A DNA stretch of 64,000 nt from Streptomyces sp. NBC_00094 (GTDB lineage: Bacteria; Actinomycetota; Actinomycetes; Streptomycetales; Streptomycetaceae). The notes beneath the pieces were generated by a model. The model made no database searches. It was not told the DNA's origin and was given only the letters and a program-made list of their open reading frames with translations. The position numbers and the translations under genes were made by a program. Positions within the stretch are counted from its first letter, which is position 1. The number at the start of each line of letters is the position of its first letter. The DNA lies in NCBI RefSeq assembly GCF_026343125.1, contig NZ_JAPEMB010000001.1, positions 1,054,001-1,118,000 on the forward strand, read 5' to 3'. Positions 7,373 through 16,344 of this stretch are shown one piece after another.

Positions 7373-9886
7373 GTGACCCTTATCGATCAGCTGCCGCCGA
7401 ACGCCGACCCCGACGCCCTCTTCGAGGCCTTCTCCTCATGGGCCGAGGACCAGGGCATCACGCTCTACCCGGCCCAGGAGGAGGCGCTGATCGAGGTCGT
7501 GTCCGGGGCGAACGTGATCCTGTCGACCCCGACCGGCTCGGGGAAGTCGCTGGTCGCTGCGGGGGCGCACTTCACGGCGCTCGCCAACGACCAGGTCACC
7601 TTCTACACGGCGCCGATCAAGGCGCTGGTGTCCGAGAAGTTCTTCGACCTGTGCAAGCTGTTCGGTACGGAGAACGTCGGCATGCTCACCGGCGACGCCT
7701 CCGTGAACGCGGACGCGCCGGTGATCTGCTGTACGGCCGAGGTGCTCGCCTCGATCGCGCTGCGGGACGGCAAGTACGCGGACATCGGCCAGGTCGTCAT
7801 GGACGAGTTCCACTTCTACGCCGAGGCGGACCGCGGCTGGGCCTGGCAGATCCCGATCCTGGAACTGCCCCAGGCGCAGTTCATCCTCATGTCGGCGACG
7901 CTCGGCGACGTGTCGATGTTCGAGAAGGACCTGACGCGGCGGACCGGAAAGCCGACCTCGGTGGTCCGCTCGGCGACGCGGCCCGTGCCGCTCTCGTACG
8001 AGTACGAGCTCACGCCGATCACGGACACCCTGACGGAGCTCCTGGAGACGAAGCAGGCTCCCGTCTACATCGTCCACTTCACGCAGGCGCAGGCCGTCGA
8101 GCGGGCGCAGTCGCTCATGAGCATCAACATGTGCACGCGCGAGGAGAAGGACCGGATCGCCGAGCTCATCGGCAACTTCCGCTTCACCACCAAGTTCGGG
8201 CAGAACCTCTCGCGGTACGTCCGCCACGGCATCGGCGTCCACCACGCGGGCATGCTGCCGAAGTACCGGCGGCTCGTCGAGAAGCTGGCCCAGGCCGGTC
8301 TGCTGAAGGTGATCTGCGGGACGGACACGCTCGGCGTCGGCGTCAACGTGCCGATCCGTACCGTGCTGTTCACGGCCCTGACGAAGTACGACGGCAGCCG
8401 GGTGCGCACGCTGCGGGCCCGTGAGTTCCACCAGATCGCCGGCCGGGCCGGCCGGGCCGGCTTCGACACGGCCGGTTACGTGGTCGCGCAGGCCCCCGAG
8501 CACGTCATCGAGAACGAGAAGGCGCTCGCGAAGGCGGGCGACGACCCGAAGAAGCGCCGCAAGGTCGTCCGCAAGAAGGCCCCGGAGGGCTTCGTCGCGT
8601 GGAGCGACACGACCTTCGAGAGGCTCATCGCCGCCGAGCCGGAGCCGCTGACCTCGCGCTTCAAGGTCACCAACATCATGCTGCTCTCGGTGATCGCCCG
8701 GCCGGGCAACGCCTTCGACGCGATGCGCAAGCTCCTGGAGGACAACCACGAGCCGCGCAAGGCGCAGCTGCGGCACATCCGCCGGGCCATCGCGATCTAC
8801 CGCTCGCTGCTCGACGGCGGTGTGGTGGAGCAGCTGGACACCCCGGACGCGGAGGGCCGCACGATCCGGCTGACCGTCGACCTCCAGCAGGACTTCGCGC
8901 TCAACCAGCCGCTGTCGACGTTCGCGCTCGCCGCCTTCGACCTGCTGGACCCGGAGTCCCCCTCGTACGCCCTCGACATGGTGTCGGTCGTCGAGTCGAC
9001 GCTCGACGACCCGCGTCAGATCCTCGCGGCGATGCAGAACAAGGCGCGCGGCGAGGCCGTCGGGCAGATGAAGCGTGACGGCGTCGAGTACGAGGAGCGG
9101 ATGGAGCGGCTCCAGGAGATCTCGTACCCGAAGCCGCTGGAGGAGCTGCTCTGGCACGCGTACGACGTGTACCGGAAGTCGCACCCGTGGGTCGGCGACC
9201 ACCCGGTGTCGCCGAAGTCGGTCATCCGTGACATGTACGAACGGGCCATGACCTTCACCGAGTTCACGTCCTGGTACGAGCTGGCGCGGACCGAGGGCAT
9301 CGTGCTGCGCTACCTCGCGAGCGCGTACAAGGCGCTCGACCACACCATCCCGGACGATCTGAAGACCGAGGACCTGGAGGACCTGATCGCCTGGCTGGGC
9401 GAGATGGTGCGGCAGGTCGACTCCTCGCTGCTCGACGAGTGGGAGCAGCTGGCGAACCCCGAGGTCCAGACGGCCGAGGAGGCCCAGGAGAAGGCCGACC
9501 AGGTCAAGCCGGTCACGGCGAACGCCCGCGCCTTCCGGGTCCTCGTGCGCAACGCGATGTTCCGCCGGGTGGAGCTGGCGGCCCTGGACAACGTGGACGC
9601 GCTGGGTGAGCTGGACGCGGAGTCCGGCTGGGACGCGGACGCGTGGGGCGACGCGATGGACGCGTACTGGGACGAGTACGACGACCTGGGTACGGGGCCG
9701 GACGCGCGCGGCCCGAAGCTCCTCGCGATCGAGGAGGACGCGGCACACGGACTGTGGCGCGTCCGGCAGACCTTCGCCGACCCGAACGGCGACCATGACT
9801 GGGGCATCAGCGCGGAGGTGGATCTCGCGGCCTCCGACGAGGAGGGCCGGGCGATCGTGCGTGTGACGTCCGTCGGCCAGCTGTAA
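7373..9886 (+). CDS. DExH-box helicase with C-terminal DUF3516 (Ski2/Mtr4-like)
   Basis: 837 residues starting at GTG. Helicase superfamily 2 motifs appear in order: Walker A TPTGSGKS (about 52), DEFHFY (about 143, the DExH box), SATLGD (motif III), HHAGMLPKYRR, GTDTLGVGVNVP and HQIAGRAGRAGFD (motif VI). The C-terminal 350 residues, with repeated acidic and tryptophan-containing stretches, fit the actinobacterial DUF3516 domain. Ski2-like helicases unwind RNA or DNA; which one is not evident here. The thioesterase gene follows after 6 nt with a strong AAGGAG site, so the two are co-transcribed, though their functions are not obviously linked. Confidence 0.92.
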   Translation: MTLIDQLPPNADPDALFEAFSSWAEDQGITLYPAQEEALIEVVSGANVILSTPTGSGKSLVAAGAHFTALANDQVTFYTAPIKALVSEKFFDLCKLFGTENVGMLTGDASVNADAPVICCTAEVLASIALRDGKYADIGQVVMDEFHFYAEADRGWAWQIPILELPQAQFILMSATLGDVSMFEKDLTRRTGKPTSVVRSATRPVPLSYEYELTPITDTLTELLETKQAPVYIVHFTQAQAVERAQSLMSINMCTREEKDRIAELIGNFRFTTKFGQNLSRYVRHGIGVHHAGMLPKYRRLVEKLAQAGLLKVICGTDTLGVGVNVPIRTVLFTALTKYDGSRVRTLRAREFHQIAGRAGRAGFDTAGYVVAQAPEHVIENEKALAKAGDDPKKRRKVVRKKAPEGFVAWSDTTFERLIAAEPEPLTSRFKVTNIMLLSVIARPGNAFDAMRKLLEDNHEPRKAQLRHIRRAIAIYRSLLDGGVVEQLDTPDAEGRTIRLTVDLQQDFALNQPLSTFALAAFDLLDPESPSYALDMVSVVESTLDDPRQILAAMQNKARGEAVGQMKRDGVEYEERMERLQEISYPKPLEELLWHAYDVYRKSHPWVGDHPVSPKSVIRDMYERAMTFTEFTSWYELARTEGIVLRYLASAYKALDHTIPDDLKTEDLEDLIAWLGEMVRQVDSSLLDEWEQLANPEVQTAEEAQEKADQVKPVTANARAFRVLVRNAMFRRVELAALDNVDALGELDAESGWDADAWGDAMDAYWDEYDDLGTGPDARGPKLLAIEEDAAHGLWRVRQTFADPNGDHDWGISAEVDLAASDEEGRAIVRVTSVGQL

Positions 9887-9892
9887 GGAGAA

Positions 9893-10792
9893 GTGACGGT
9901 GACCAATCCCGCCGAGAGGCTCGTCGATCTGCTCGATCTGGAGCGGATCGAGGTGAACATCTTCCGGGGGCGCAGCCCTCAGGAGTCCTTGCAACGGGTC
10001 TTCGGCGGGCAGGTCGCCGGGCAGGCCCTGGTGGCCGCCGGCCGCACCACGGACGGCGAGCGCCCGGTGCACTCGCTGCACGCCTACTTCCTGCGGCCGG
10101 GGCGGCCCGGGGTTCCGATCGTGTACGAGGTGGAGCGGGTCCGGGACGGGCGGTCGTTCACGACCCGCCGCGTCACGGCGGTCCAGGAGGGGCGGACGAT
10201 CTTCAATCTGACGGCCTCCTTCCACCGGCCCGAGGAGGGTGCCTTCGAGCATCAGCTGCCGCCCCGGCACCTGACCGACCCGGACAGCCTGCCGAACCTC
10301 GCCGACGAGATCCGCGAGCACCTGGGCGCGCTGCCGGAGGCCCTGGAGCGGATGGCCCGCCGCCAGCCCTTCGACATCCGGTACGTGGACCGGCTGCGCT
10401 GGACGAAGGAGGAGGTCAAGGGCGCGGACCCGCGCTCCGCGGTGTGGATGCGGGCCGTGGGGCCGCTGGGCGACGACCCGCTGGTCCACACCTGCGCCCT
10501 GACGTACGCCTCGGACATGACGCTCCTGGACGCGGTCCGTATCCCGGTCGAGCCGCTCTGGGGACCTCGTGGCTTCGACATGGCCTCCCTGGACCACGCG
10601 ATGTGGTTCCACCGGCCGTTCCGCGCCGACGAGTGGTTCCTGTACGACCAGGAATCGCCGATCGCGACCGGCGGCCGGGGGCTCGCCCGGGGCAGGATCT
10701 ACGACCGCGAGGGCCGGCTCCTGGTCTCGGTGGTCCAGGAGGGCCTGTTCCGGCCGTACGTCCCCCGGGACGAGGAGCACGGCGCGACGTGA
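9893..10792 (+). CDS. tesB: Acyl-CoA thioesterase II
   Basis: 299 residues in the double hot-dog arrangement of TesB. The N-terminal half has VFGGQVAGQALVAA and LHAYFLRPG. The C-terminal half has LDHAMWFHRPF, supplying the catalytic Asp, and SVVQEGLFR, supplying the catalytic Gln. It hydrolyses acyl-CoA to free acid and CoA in the cytoplasm. AAGGAG lies at the end of the helicase gene, 6 nt before the first GTG; a second GTG two codons later is possible. A hairpin at 10801-10833 ends the operon. Confidence 0.95.
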   Translation: MTVTNPAERLVDLLDLERIEVNIFRGRSPQESLQRVFGGQVAGQALVAAGRTTDGERPVHSLHAYFLRPGRPGVPIVYEVERVRDGRSFTTRRVTAVQEGRTIFNLTASFHRPEEGAFEHQLPPRHLTDPDSLPNLADEIREHLGALPEALERMARRQPFDIRYVDRLRWTKEEVKGADPRSAVWMRAVGPLGDDPLVHTCALTYASDMTLLDAVRIPVEPLWGPRGFDMASLDHAMWFHRPFRADEWFLYDQESPIATGGRGLARGRIYDREGRLLVSVVQEGLFRPYVPRDEEHGAT

Positions 10793-10800
10793 CCGACGGC

Positions 10801-10833
10801 CCCGGGCGGCCGGTGGTCAACCGTCCGCCCGGG
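10801..10833 (+). terminator. Terminator after the helicase-tesB operon
   Basis: CCCGGGCGG (10801-10809) pairs with CCGCCCGGG (10825-10833); the 15-nt loop can itself pair CGG/CCG. Confidence 0.65.
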
Positions 10834-10935
10834 CGTTGCGGGGTCCCCGCCTTGGACACCGTGGCAGGGCACACCGGCGTTCGCGTCCACCATGATCGGA
10901 TCTTCGCCCTGTTCCACGATTCGCCCGAGGAAAGC

Positions 10936-11403
10936 ATGAACACCGTGTCGACCGGCATCACGATCCGCGCCGCCCGCGCCGAGGACTTCCCGCAGTGGCG
11001 GGCCCTCTACCAGGGTTACGCCGACTTCTACGAGGTCGAGCAGACCGAGGAAGCGGCCGAGCGCGTGTGGTCGTGGGTGAACGACCCCGGCCACGAGGTG
11101 AACGCCCTCGTCGCCGAGGACGGCGAGGGCCGGCTGATCGGCCTCGCCCACTACCGTCCCTTCTCCCGGCCGCTCTCGGCGACCACGGGCGGCTTCCTCG
11201 ACGATCTGTTCGTCGCCCCGGACAGCCGCGGCTCCGGCGCGGCCGACCTGCTGCTCGGGGCCCTGCGCGAGATCGCCGCCGAGCGCGGCTGGAGCGTCGT
11301 CCGCTGGATCACCGCGGACGACAACCACCGGGCCCGCTCCAAGTACGACCAACTGGCGACCCGCACCATGTGGGTGACCTACGACATGGCGCCCGGCGCC
11401 TGA
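10936..11403 (+). CDS. GNAT-family N-acetyltransferase
   Basis: 155 residues from the ATG at 10936, which is preceded by GAGGAAAG. The fold follows GNAT order: an N-terminal strand ITIRAARAEDF, then GLAHYRPF, then motif A DDLFVAPDSRGSGAADLLL (acetyl-CoA binding), and a C-terminal YDQLATRTMWVTYD. The acceptor substrate cannot be read. The 3' end lies 8 bp from the end of the convergent zinc-protein gene. Confidence 0.88.
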   Translation: MNTVSTGITIRAARAEDFPQWRALYQGYADFYEVEQTEEAAERVWSWVNDPGHEVNALVAEDGEGRLIGLAHYRPFSRPLSATTGGFLDDLFVAPDSRGSGAADLLLGALREIAAERGWSVVRWITADDNHRARSKYDQLATRTMWVTYDMAPGA

Positions 11404-11411
11404 CACGGTCC

Positions 11412-11636
11412 CTACGGGGCCTGGTCGAAGCCCGGGAGGCTGTCCTGTGCCACCTCGTGGCGGCGCGAGCGGATGTCGGGGCCGGGCGGGTGGAGCTTGG
11501 CGTCGCAGGTCGGTCCGAGGCCCGTGCGACGGGAGTCGGTGCCGGTCAGGGGCCGGCCGCAGAGGCGGCAGCACACCCGGGGAGGTCTTTCCTCCGGTGC
11601 GGAATCGATCGCGATGGCCAGTGGTTCGTCTCCCAT
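11412..11636 (-). CDS. Small DUF6011-type zinc-binding protein
   Basis: 74 residues if it starts at the ATG at 11636 (an in-frame upstream ATG at 11690 would give 92 and would overlap the gpx start). The core is VCCRLCGRPLTGTDSRR followed by TGLGPTCDAKL: Cys pairs spaced like a zinc knuckle, with the G-x-G-P-x-C ending seen in the short DUF6011 family. No function is known for the family. The ribosome site is weak, so the start is uncertain. It is divergent from gpx with only about 37 bp between. Confidence 0.7.
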   Translation of the reverse strand: MGDEPLAIAIDSAPEERPPRVCCRLCGRPLTGTDSRRTGLGPTCDAKLHPPGPDIRSRRHEVAQDSLPGFDQAP

Positions 11637-11673
11637 GGGGAGATCAAACCCTATTTCCGACGAGGAGCAGTCC

Positions 11674-12156
11674 ATGAGCCTGTACGACATCCCGCTGAAG
11701 ACCCTGACCGGCGAGCCGGTCTCGCTGGCCGACTACCGGGACCGCGCGGTGCTGGTCGTGAACGTGGCCTCGAAGTGCGGTCTGACCCCGCAGTACGCGG
11801 GTCTGGAGCGGCTGCAGAAGGAGTACGGGGAGCGCGGCTTCACCGTGCTCGGTGTGCCCTGCAACCAGTTCGCGGGCCAGGAGCCCGGCAGCGCGGAGGA
11901 GATCCAGAGCTTCTGCTCGGCGACGTACGGGGTGTCGTTCCCGCTTCTGGAGAAGGCGGACGTGAACGGCGACGCCCGCCACCCGCTCTACTCGGAGCTG
12001 ACGAAGGTCGCGGACGCCGAGGGCGAGGCCGGTGACATCCAGTGGAACTTCGAGAAGTTCCTGATCGGCCGGGACGGCCGGGTCACCCGCTTCCGTCCGC
12101 GCACCGAGCCGGAGGCCGCCGAGGTCGTCGCCGCGATCGAGTCGCAGCTCGTCTGA
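11674..12156 (+). CDS. Glutathione peroxidase-family thiol peroxidase
   Basis: 160 residues. The peroxidatic Cys is in VASKCGLTPQY, the catalytic Gln in VPCNQFAGQEPG and the Trp in QWNFEKFL, giving the Cys-Gln-Trp triad of the GPx fold. Streptomyces lacks glutathione, so by analogy with non-selenium GPx proteins the reductant is probably thioredoxin or mycoredoxin. The protein would reduce peroxides in the cytosol. The start is the ATG following GAGGAGCAG. A 16-bp hairpin follows. Confidence 0.93.
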   Translation: MSLYDIPLKTLTGEPVSLADYRDRAVLVVNVASKCGLTPQYAGLERLQKEYGERGFTVLGVPCNQFAGQEPGSAEEIQSFCSATYGVSFPLLEKADVNGDARHPLYSELTKVADAEGEAGDIQWNFEKFLIGRDGRVTRFRPRTEPEAAEVVAAIESQLV

Positions 12157-12164
12157 CGCGGGAA

Positions 12165-12204
12165 ACGGCCCGCCCCCGGACAACGGAATCCGGGGGCGGG
12201 CCGT
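12165..12204. terminator. Bidirectional terminator between gpx and the P450 gene
   Basis: A perfect 16-bp stem (12165-12180 with 12189-12204) and 8-nt loop lie between the convergent genes. Confidence 0.75.
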
Positions 12205-12224
12205 CCGCGTCTCCGCAGGCCTCC

Positions 12225-13598
12225 CTAGACCGTCCTGGGGCGGAGTCGGCAGCGGGCCGGGCCCGCCGCCTGGAGGGTGATCGCGGGGGCCACGGGGACC
12301 TCGGCGTCGACGGCCTCGAAGCCGTACCGCTGGAGCATCATCGCGAGGGCGATCACGGACTCCAGCATCGAGAAGTGCTGGCCTATGCAGGCGCGCGGTC
12401 CGCCACCGAAGGGGAACCAGGCGTACCGGGGGCGTGCGGCCTCCGCCTCGGGGGTGAAGCGGTCGGGGTCGAAGCGCTCCGGGTCCTCCCAGTAGTCCGG
12501 GTGGCGGTGGGTGACCCAGGGGACGACGATGACGTCCGCGCCCGCCGGGACGGCGACGCCGTCGATCTCGGTGGCGGCGACGGCGCGGCGGCCGATGGCC
12601 GGAGCGGCCGGGAAGAGCCGCATGGACTCCTTGAGGACCTGTGTGACGTACGGCAGGGAGTCGAGGTCGGCGGCGCCGGGGGTGCGGCCGGCGAGTACCC
12701 GGTCGACCTCCTCGTGGGCGCGGCGCTGGGCCTCGGGGTGGCGGGCCAAGAGGTGGAGGGCGAAGCCGAGGGAGGTCGCGGTCGTCTCGTGCCCGGCGAG
12801 CAGGAAGACGAGGACCTGCTCGCGCAGTTCGGTCGCGTCGAAGCTGCCGTCCTCGGCGCTCTCGGCCTCGGCGAGGAGGGTGAGCAGGTCCTCCCCGTCG
12901 CCGGGGGCCCGCCCCGCGCCGCGGCGCTCGGCGATGATCCGGTCGCAGACCTCGTACAGCGCCCGGTGGACGGCGGCGGCCTTGCGGTTGCCGGGTGTGG
13001 GCCACCCGCGGGGCGTGTTGAGCGGGGAGTAGCCGCGGCGGAGCACATAGGCGCCGAGTTCGGGGAAGCAGCGTTCGACGACCTCGACGGCCGTGTCGAC
13101 GTCGGTGCCGAAGAGGATGCGGGCGACGGCGCGGAGCGCGAGCCGGGCCATCTGCTGGAGGACGTCGACGGTGTCGGTGGCCTCCTTCCGCCACTCCTCG
13201 GTGAGGGTGGTGACCTCGGCGGCGACCGCGGCGGCGTAGCCGTCGACGCGGCGCTTGGTGAAGAGCGGCTGGACGAGCCGGCGCTGGCGGAGGTAGTCCT
13301 CGTCCTGGCTGGTGAGCAGGCCGTTGCCGAAGGACTCGCGGATCTCCTGGTAGAAGGCGTTGTCCTTGCGGAAGTTGGCCGCTTCCCCGGCGAGCACCTG
13401 CTGGACGCCCTCGGCGGAGAAGACCCCGTAGACGGTGGCGCGGATGCCGGGCGGCCCGGCGGTGATCCGTACGACGTCGCCGTGGTCGCGCCGGGCGCGG
13501 AGGAAGGTGCCCAGCGAGTCGTTCTTGAGGTCGAACATGGAGCCGAGGAGCGGTAGTCCCGCGAGCTCCGGCGCCTCGGCGCTGGTGGTGCTGGCCAT
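12225..13598 (-). CDS. Cytochrome P450
   Basis: 457 residues from the ATG at 13598, which has GGGGGAACC upstream; an in-frame extension to 13676 is not P450-like. The I-helix AGHETTATSLGF (about 268), the K-helix ExxR in ESMRLFP (about 324) and the haem loop FGGGPRACIGQHFS with its Cys ligand near residue 403 are all present. It should be a soluble class I monooxygenase needing an external ferredoxin, and no ferredoxin gene is adjacent. The long-chain-type haem-loop ending resembles CYP102/CYP4-like rather than classic CYP105 proteins, but I cannot assign a CYP family. The substrate is unknown. Confidence 0.93.
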   Translation of the reverse strand: MASTTSAEAPELAGLPLLGSMFDLKNDSLGTFLRARRDHGDVVRITAGPPGIRATVYGVFSAEGVQQVLAGEAANFRKDNAFYQEIRESFGNGLLTSQDEDYLRQRRLVQPLFTKRRVDGYAAAVAAEVTTLTEEWRKEATDTVDVLQQMARLALRAVARILFGTDVDTAVEVVERCFPELGAYVLRRGYSPLNTPRGWPTPGNRKAAAVHRALYEVCDRIIAERRGAGRAPGDGEDLLTLLAEAESAEDGSFDATELREQVLVFLLAGHETTATSLGFALHLLARHPEAQRRAHEEVDRVLAGRTPGAADLDSLPYVTQVLKESMRLFPAAPAIGRRAVAATEIDGVAVPAGADVIVVPWVTHRHPDYWEDPERFDPDRFTPEAEAARPRYAWFPFGGGPRACIGQHFSMLESVIALAMMLQRYGFEAVDAEVPVAPAITLQAAGPARCRLRPRTV

Positions 13599-13741
13599 GA
13601 TCGGTTCCCCCTTGGTCGTCACCGGCTGGGCGATTCTGCCCCAGGAAGTGACCCACGGGTAGCCCGGGCTGAACACCCGTCCGAATTCGGCTGGTTGGTT
13701 CGCCCCGGGCGGCTGTCAGTGCCGTCTGGGAGGCTCGCTCC

Positions 13742-14209
13742 ATGGACCGACCCGAGCTCACGCTGCAGCTGACCATCGACTGCGCCGACCCCCGGCGCCT
13801 GGTGCCCTTCTGGCAGGAGGCCTTGCGGTACGTCCCCGATCCGCCGCCCGCGGGACACGCCACCTGGCGGGAGTACTGGCGGGCGATCGGCGTGCCCGAG
13901 GAGGAGCTGGGCGAGGGCGCCGGGGAGCTGCCCGAGTCCCTCGTGGACCCGAAGGGCGTGGGCCCCCGGGTCTGGTTCCAGCGGGTCCCGGAGCCGAAGA
14001 CCGTCAAGAACCGCGTCCACCTCGACCTGAAGGTCGGCGGCGGCCGCGAGGTCCCGCTCGCGGTGCGCCGGGAGCGCGTGGACGGGGAGGTGGCCCGCCT
14101 GACGGCGATGGGCGCCACGATCCTGTACGCGATGGACGAGCCGGACGGCATGGACTACTACGCGGTGGTGCTCCAGGACCCGGAGGGCAACGAGTTCTGT
14201 CTGGTGTGA
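13742..14209 (+). CDS. VOC/glyoxalase-like protein
   Basis: 155 residues with a single vicinal-oxygen-chelate-like module pair: an N-terminal LQLTIDCADPRRLVPFWQEAL, a central VWFQRVPEPKTVKNRVHLDL and a C-terminal VVLQDPEGNEFCLV. The PEPKTVKNRVHLDL segment is almost identical to that of the second VOC gene at 38229, so the two are paralogues. Proteins of this glyoxalase-like subgroup have no established reaction. A hairpin follows directly after the stop. Confidence 0.85.
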   Translation: MDRPELTLQLTIDCADPRRLVPFWQEALRYVPDPPPAGHATWREYWRAIGVPEEELGEGAGELPESLVDPKGVGPRVWFQRVPEPKTVKNRVHLDLKVGGGREVPLAVRRERVDGEVARLTAMGATILYAMDEPDGMDYYAVVLQDPEGNEFCLV

Positions 14210-14234
14210 GCGGGACGGCCCGAAGCCGTCCCGC
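14210..14234. terminator. Terminator between the VOC and acyl-CoA dehydrogenase genes
   Basis: GCGGGACGGC (14210-14219) and GCCGTCCCGC (14225-14234) form a perfect 10-bp stem with a 5-nt loop immediately after the VOC stop. Confidence 0.7.
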
Positions 14235-14256
14235 CGCCGCGTCGGCTACGTGCCGG

Positions 14257-15474
14257 CTACTTCGCGAGCGCGCGGCTGATGACCATGCGCTGGATCTCGC
14301 TCGTGCCCTCGAAGATGGTGTAGATGGCCGCGTCGCGGTGCATCCGCTCCACGGGGTACTCGCGGGTGTATCCGTTGCCGCCGAGGATCTGGATGGCCTG
14401 GCCGGTGACCTGCTTGGCGACCTCGCTCGCGTACAGCTTGGACATGGAGCCCTCGGCCGAGGTGAAGGGCTTGCCGGCGGTCGCCATCCAGGAGGCGCGC
14501 CAGACGAGGAGCCGGGCCGCGTCGATCTGGGTGCGCATGTCGGCGAGCTGGAAGGCGATGCCCTGGTTCTCGATGATCGGGCGGCCGAACTGGACGCGGG
14601 TCTTCGCGTAGTCGAGGGCGACCTCGTACGCGGCGCGGGCGGTGCCGACGGCCATGGCGCCGACCGCCGGGCGGGAGGCCTCGAAGGTGGCCATGGCGGC
14701 GTTCTTCACCCTCTCGCCGCCACCGGCCTTCGCCTTCTCGCGGGCCCGGGCGAGGCGCTCGTCGAGCTTGTCCTTGCCGCCGAGGAGGCAGTGGCCGGGG
14801 ACGCGGACGTCCTCCAGGACGACCTCGGCGGTGTGGGAGGCGCGTATGCCGTGCTTCTGGAACTTCTGGCCCTGCGAGAGGCCGGGGGTGTTCGGCGGCA
14901 CGATGAAGGAGGCGTGGCCCCGGGAGCCGAGTTCGGAGTCGACGACGGCGACGACGACGTGCACGTTGGCGATGCCGCCGTTCGTCGCCCAGGTCTTGGT
15001 GCCGTTGAGGACCCACTCGTCCTTGGCCTCGTCGTACACGGCCCGGGTGCGCATGGCGGCGACGTCCGAGCCGGCGTCGGGCTCGGAGGAGCAGAAGGCG
15101 GCGACCTTGACGTCGTTCGCGTCGCCGTACATCTGCGGGACCCAGGTGCCGATCTGCTCCTCGGTGCCGTTGGCGAGGACGCCGACGGCGGCGAGACCGG
15201 TACCGACGATGGAGAGCGCGATGCCGGCGTCGCCCCAGAAGAGCTCCTCCATGGTCATCGGGACGCCGAGGCCGGTCGGGTCGAAGAACTGCTGGGCGTA
15301 GAAGTCGAGGGAGTAGATGCCGAGCTTGGCGGCTTCCTGGATGATCGGCCAGGGAGTCTCCTCGCGCTCGTCCCATTCGGCCGCCGCGGGACGCATGACG
15401 TCGGCGGCGAAACCGTGCAACCAGTCGCGGACCTGCTTCTGGTCGTCGTTGAGCTCGAGCGTGAACTCGGCCAT
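14257..15474 (-). CDS. Acyl-CoA dehydrogenase
   Basis: 405 residues from the ATG at 15474, preceded by GGGAGGGAACC. The acyl-CoA dehydrogenase features occur in order: the FAD-binding motif AFCSSEPDAGSDVAAMRTRA, TKTWATNGGIANV, and the C-terminal LGGNGYTREYPVERMHRD followed by IFEGTSEIQRM, whose Glu (about residue 386) is the usual catalytic base. It is a flavoprotein that desaturates acyl-CoA at the alpha-beta position, feeding electrons to ETF. It is divergent from a TetR gene, and a TGTTAC/GTAACA palindrome sits immediately upstream. Confidence 0.95.
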   Translation of the reverse strand: MAEFTLELNDDQKQVRDWLHGFAADVMRPAAAEWDEREETPWPIIQEAAKLGIYSLDFYAQQFFDPTGLGVPMTMEELFWGDAGIALSIVGTGLAAVGVLANGTEEQIGTWVPQMYGDANDVKVAAFCSSEPDAGSDVAAMRTRAVYDEAKDEWVLNGTKTWATNGGIANVHVVVAVVDSELGSRGHASFIVPPNTPGLSQGQKFQKHGIRASHTAEVVLEDVRVPGHCLLGGKDKLDERLARAREKAKAGGGERVKNAAMATFEASRPAVGAMAVGTARAAYEVALDYAKTRVQFGRPIIENQGIAFQLADMRTQIDAARLLVWRASWMATAGKPFTSAEGSMSKLYASEVAKQVTGQAIQILGGNGYTREYPVERMHRDAAIYTIFEGTSEIQRMVISRALAK

Positions 15475-15492
15475 GGTTCCCTCCCAGCAGTA

Positions 15493-15522
15493 TGTTACTT
15501 GCGGTAACACCAGTCTGTTACC
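15493..15522. promoter_or_regulatory. Candidate operator between acyl-CoA dehydrogenase and TetR genes
   Basis: TGTTAC (15493-15498), five bases, then GTAACA (15504-15509), a perfect inverted repeat 18 bp upstream of the dehydrogenase start. A further half-site TGTTACC follows at 15516-15522. It is probably the target of the divergent TetR regulator. Confidence 0.6.
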
Positions 15523-15638
15523 GACGGGTACGGGCTGTCAACCTGCAGCGGAGCGGTTCGGGCCGCCCGGCACCGAGTGCCAGGCGGGTGTTACGTTGCG
15601 ACAGCCTCACGGAATCGCACGGGCGGGGAGAAACGCTT

Positions 15639-16286
15639 ATGGACATCACACACCGGACCACCGATCAGCAGAAGCCCGCGGAGCAGCGGCGCCGTGAACT
15701 GCTGGAGGCGGCGGACCGGGTGGTGCTCCGGGACGGGCCCAAGGCCTCCATGAACGCCATCGCGGCGGAGGCGGGCATCACCAAGCCGATCCTCTACCGG
15801 CACTTCGGCGACAAGGGCGGCCTCTACCGTGCCCTCGCCATCCGGCACACGGACGCGCTCCTCGCCGCGCTGCGGGCCGCGCTCGACGCGCCCTCCGACC
15901 GGCGCCGCCGCGTCGAGTCGACGCTCGACACCTACCTCGCCTCGATCGAGGCGATGCCCCAGGTCTACCGCTTCCTCATGCACCCGGCGGAGGAGTCGCA
16001 CCAGTCCGAGCAGGGCTTCGACGTCGGCCGCCACTCGGCCCCGCTGCTGCGCCGCATGGGCGAGGAGCTCGGCCAGGTCATCGCCGAACGCGTCGACCTC
16101 GGACCCGGCGCCGAGGTCCAGGCCCGGATCTGGGGCCACGGCATCGTCGGCATGATGCACGCGGCCGGCGACTGGTGGCTCGGCGAGCGCCCCTGCTCCC
16201 GAGCCGAACTGGTCAGCAGCCTGGCCGACCTCCTCTGGGGCCGCCTGGCCATGGCCGACGACCTGCCCGGCGGGCCGGGCTTCTAG
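15639..16286 (+). CDS. TetR-family regulator, probably of fatty-acid or acyl-CoA catabolism
   Basis: 215 residues from the ATG at 15639, with GGGGAG upstream. The HTH (about 20-65) reads MNAIAAEAGITKPILYRHFGDK, which in pieces matches the TetR consensus ITKPxLYRHF. The C-terminal part carries MPQVYRFLMHPAEES and WGHGIVGMMHAAGDWWLGE, a TetR ligand-binding domain seen next to acyl-CoA dehydrogenases in Streptomyces. Divergent arrangement and the shared TTAC palindrome suggest it represses the dehydrogenase and responds to an acyl-CoA; that is inference. Confidence 0.9.
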   Translation: MDITHRTTDQQKPAEQRRRELLEAADRVVLRDGPKASMNAIAAEAGITKPILYRHFGDKGGLYRALAIRHTDALLAALRAALDAPSDRRRRVESTLDTYLASIEAMPQVYRFLMHPAEESHQSEQGFDVGRHSAPLLRRMGEELGQVIAERVDLGPGAEVQARIWGHGIVGMMHAAGDWWLGERPCSRAELVSSLADLLWGRLAMADDLPGGPGF

Positions 16287-16324
16287 AAGCCCGGTTCGCC
16301 TCCGGGGCGCTCCAGCCGGACTCA

Positions 16325-16338
16325 CGGCCCCGGGGCCG
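16325..16338. terminator. Short palindrome between convergent TetR and def genes
   Basis: CGGCCCCGGGGCCG is a perfect 14-bp palindrome in the 58-bp convergent gap; weak as a terminator because it has no loop. Confidence 0.4.
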
Positions 16339-16344
16339 GCCGGT

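Noticed and set aside
7436..10780. 1114-residue open frame on the minus strand opposite the helicase and tesB
   Set aside because: It is an antisense shadow of two clear genes; its composition (Arg/His/Val/Gly-rich, no domain) follows from the GC bias of the other strand.
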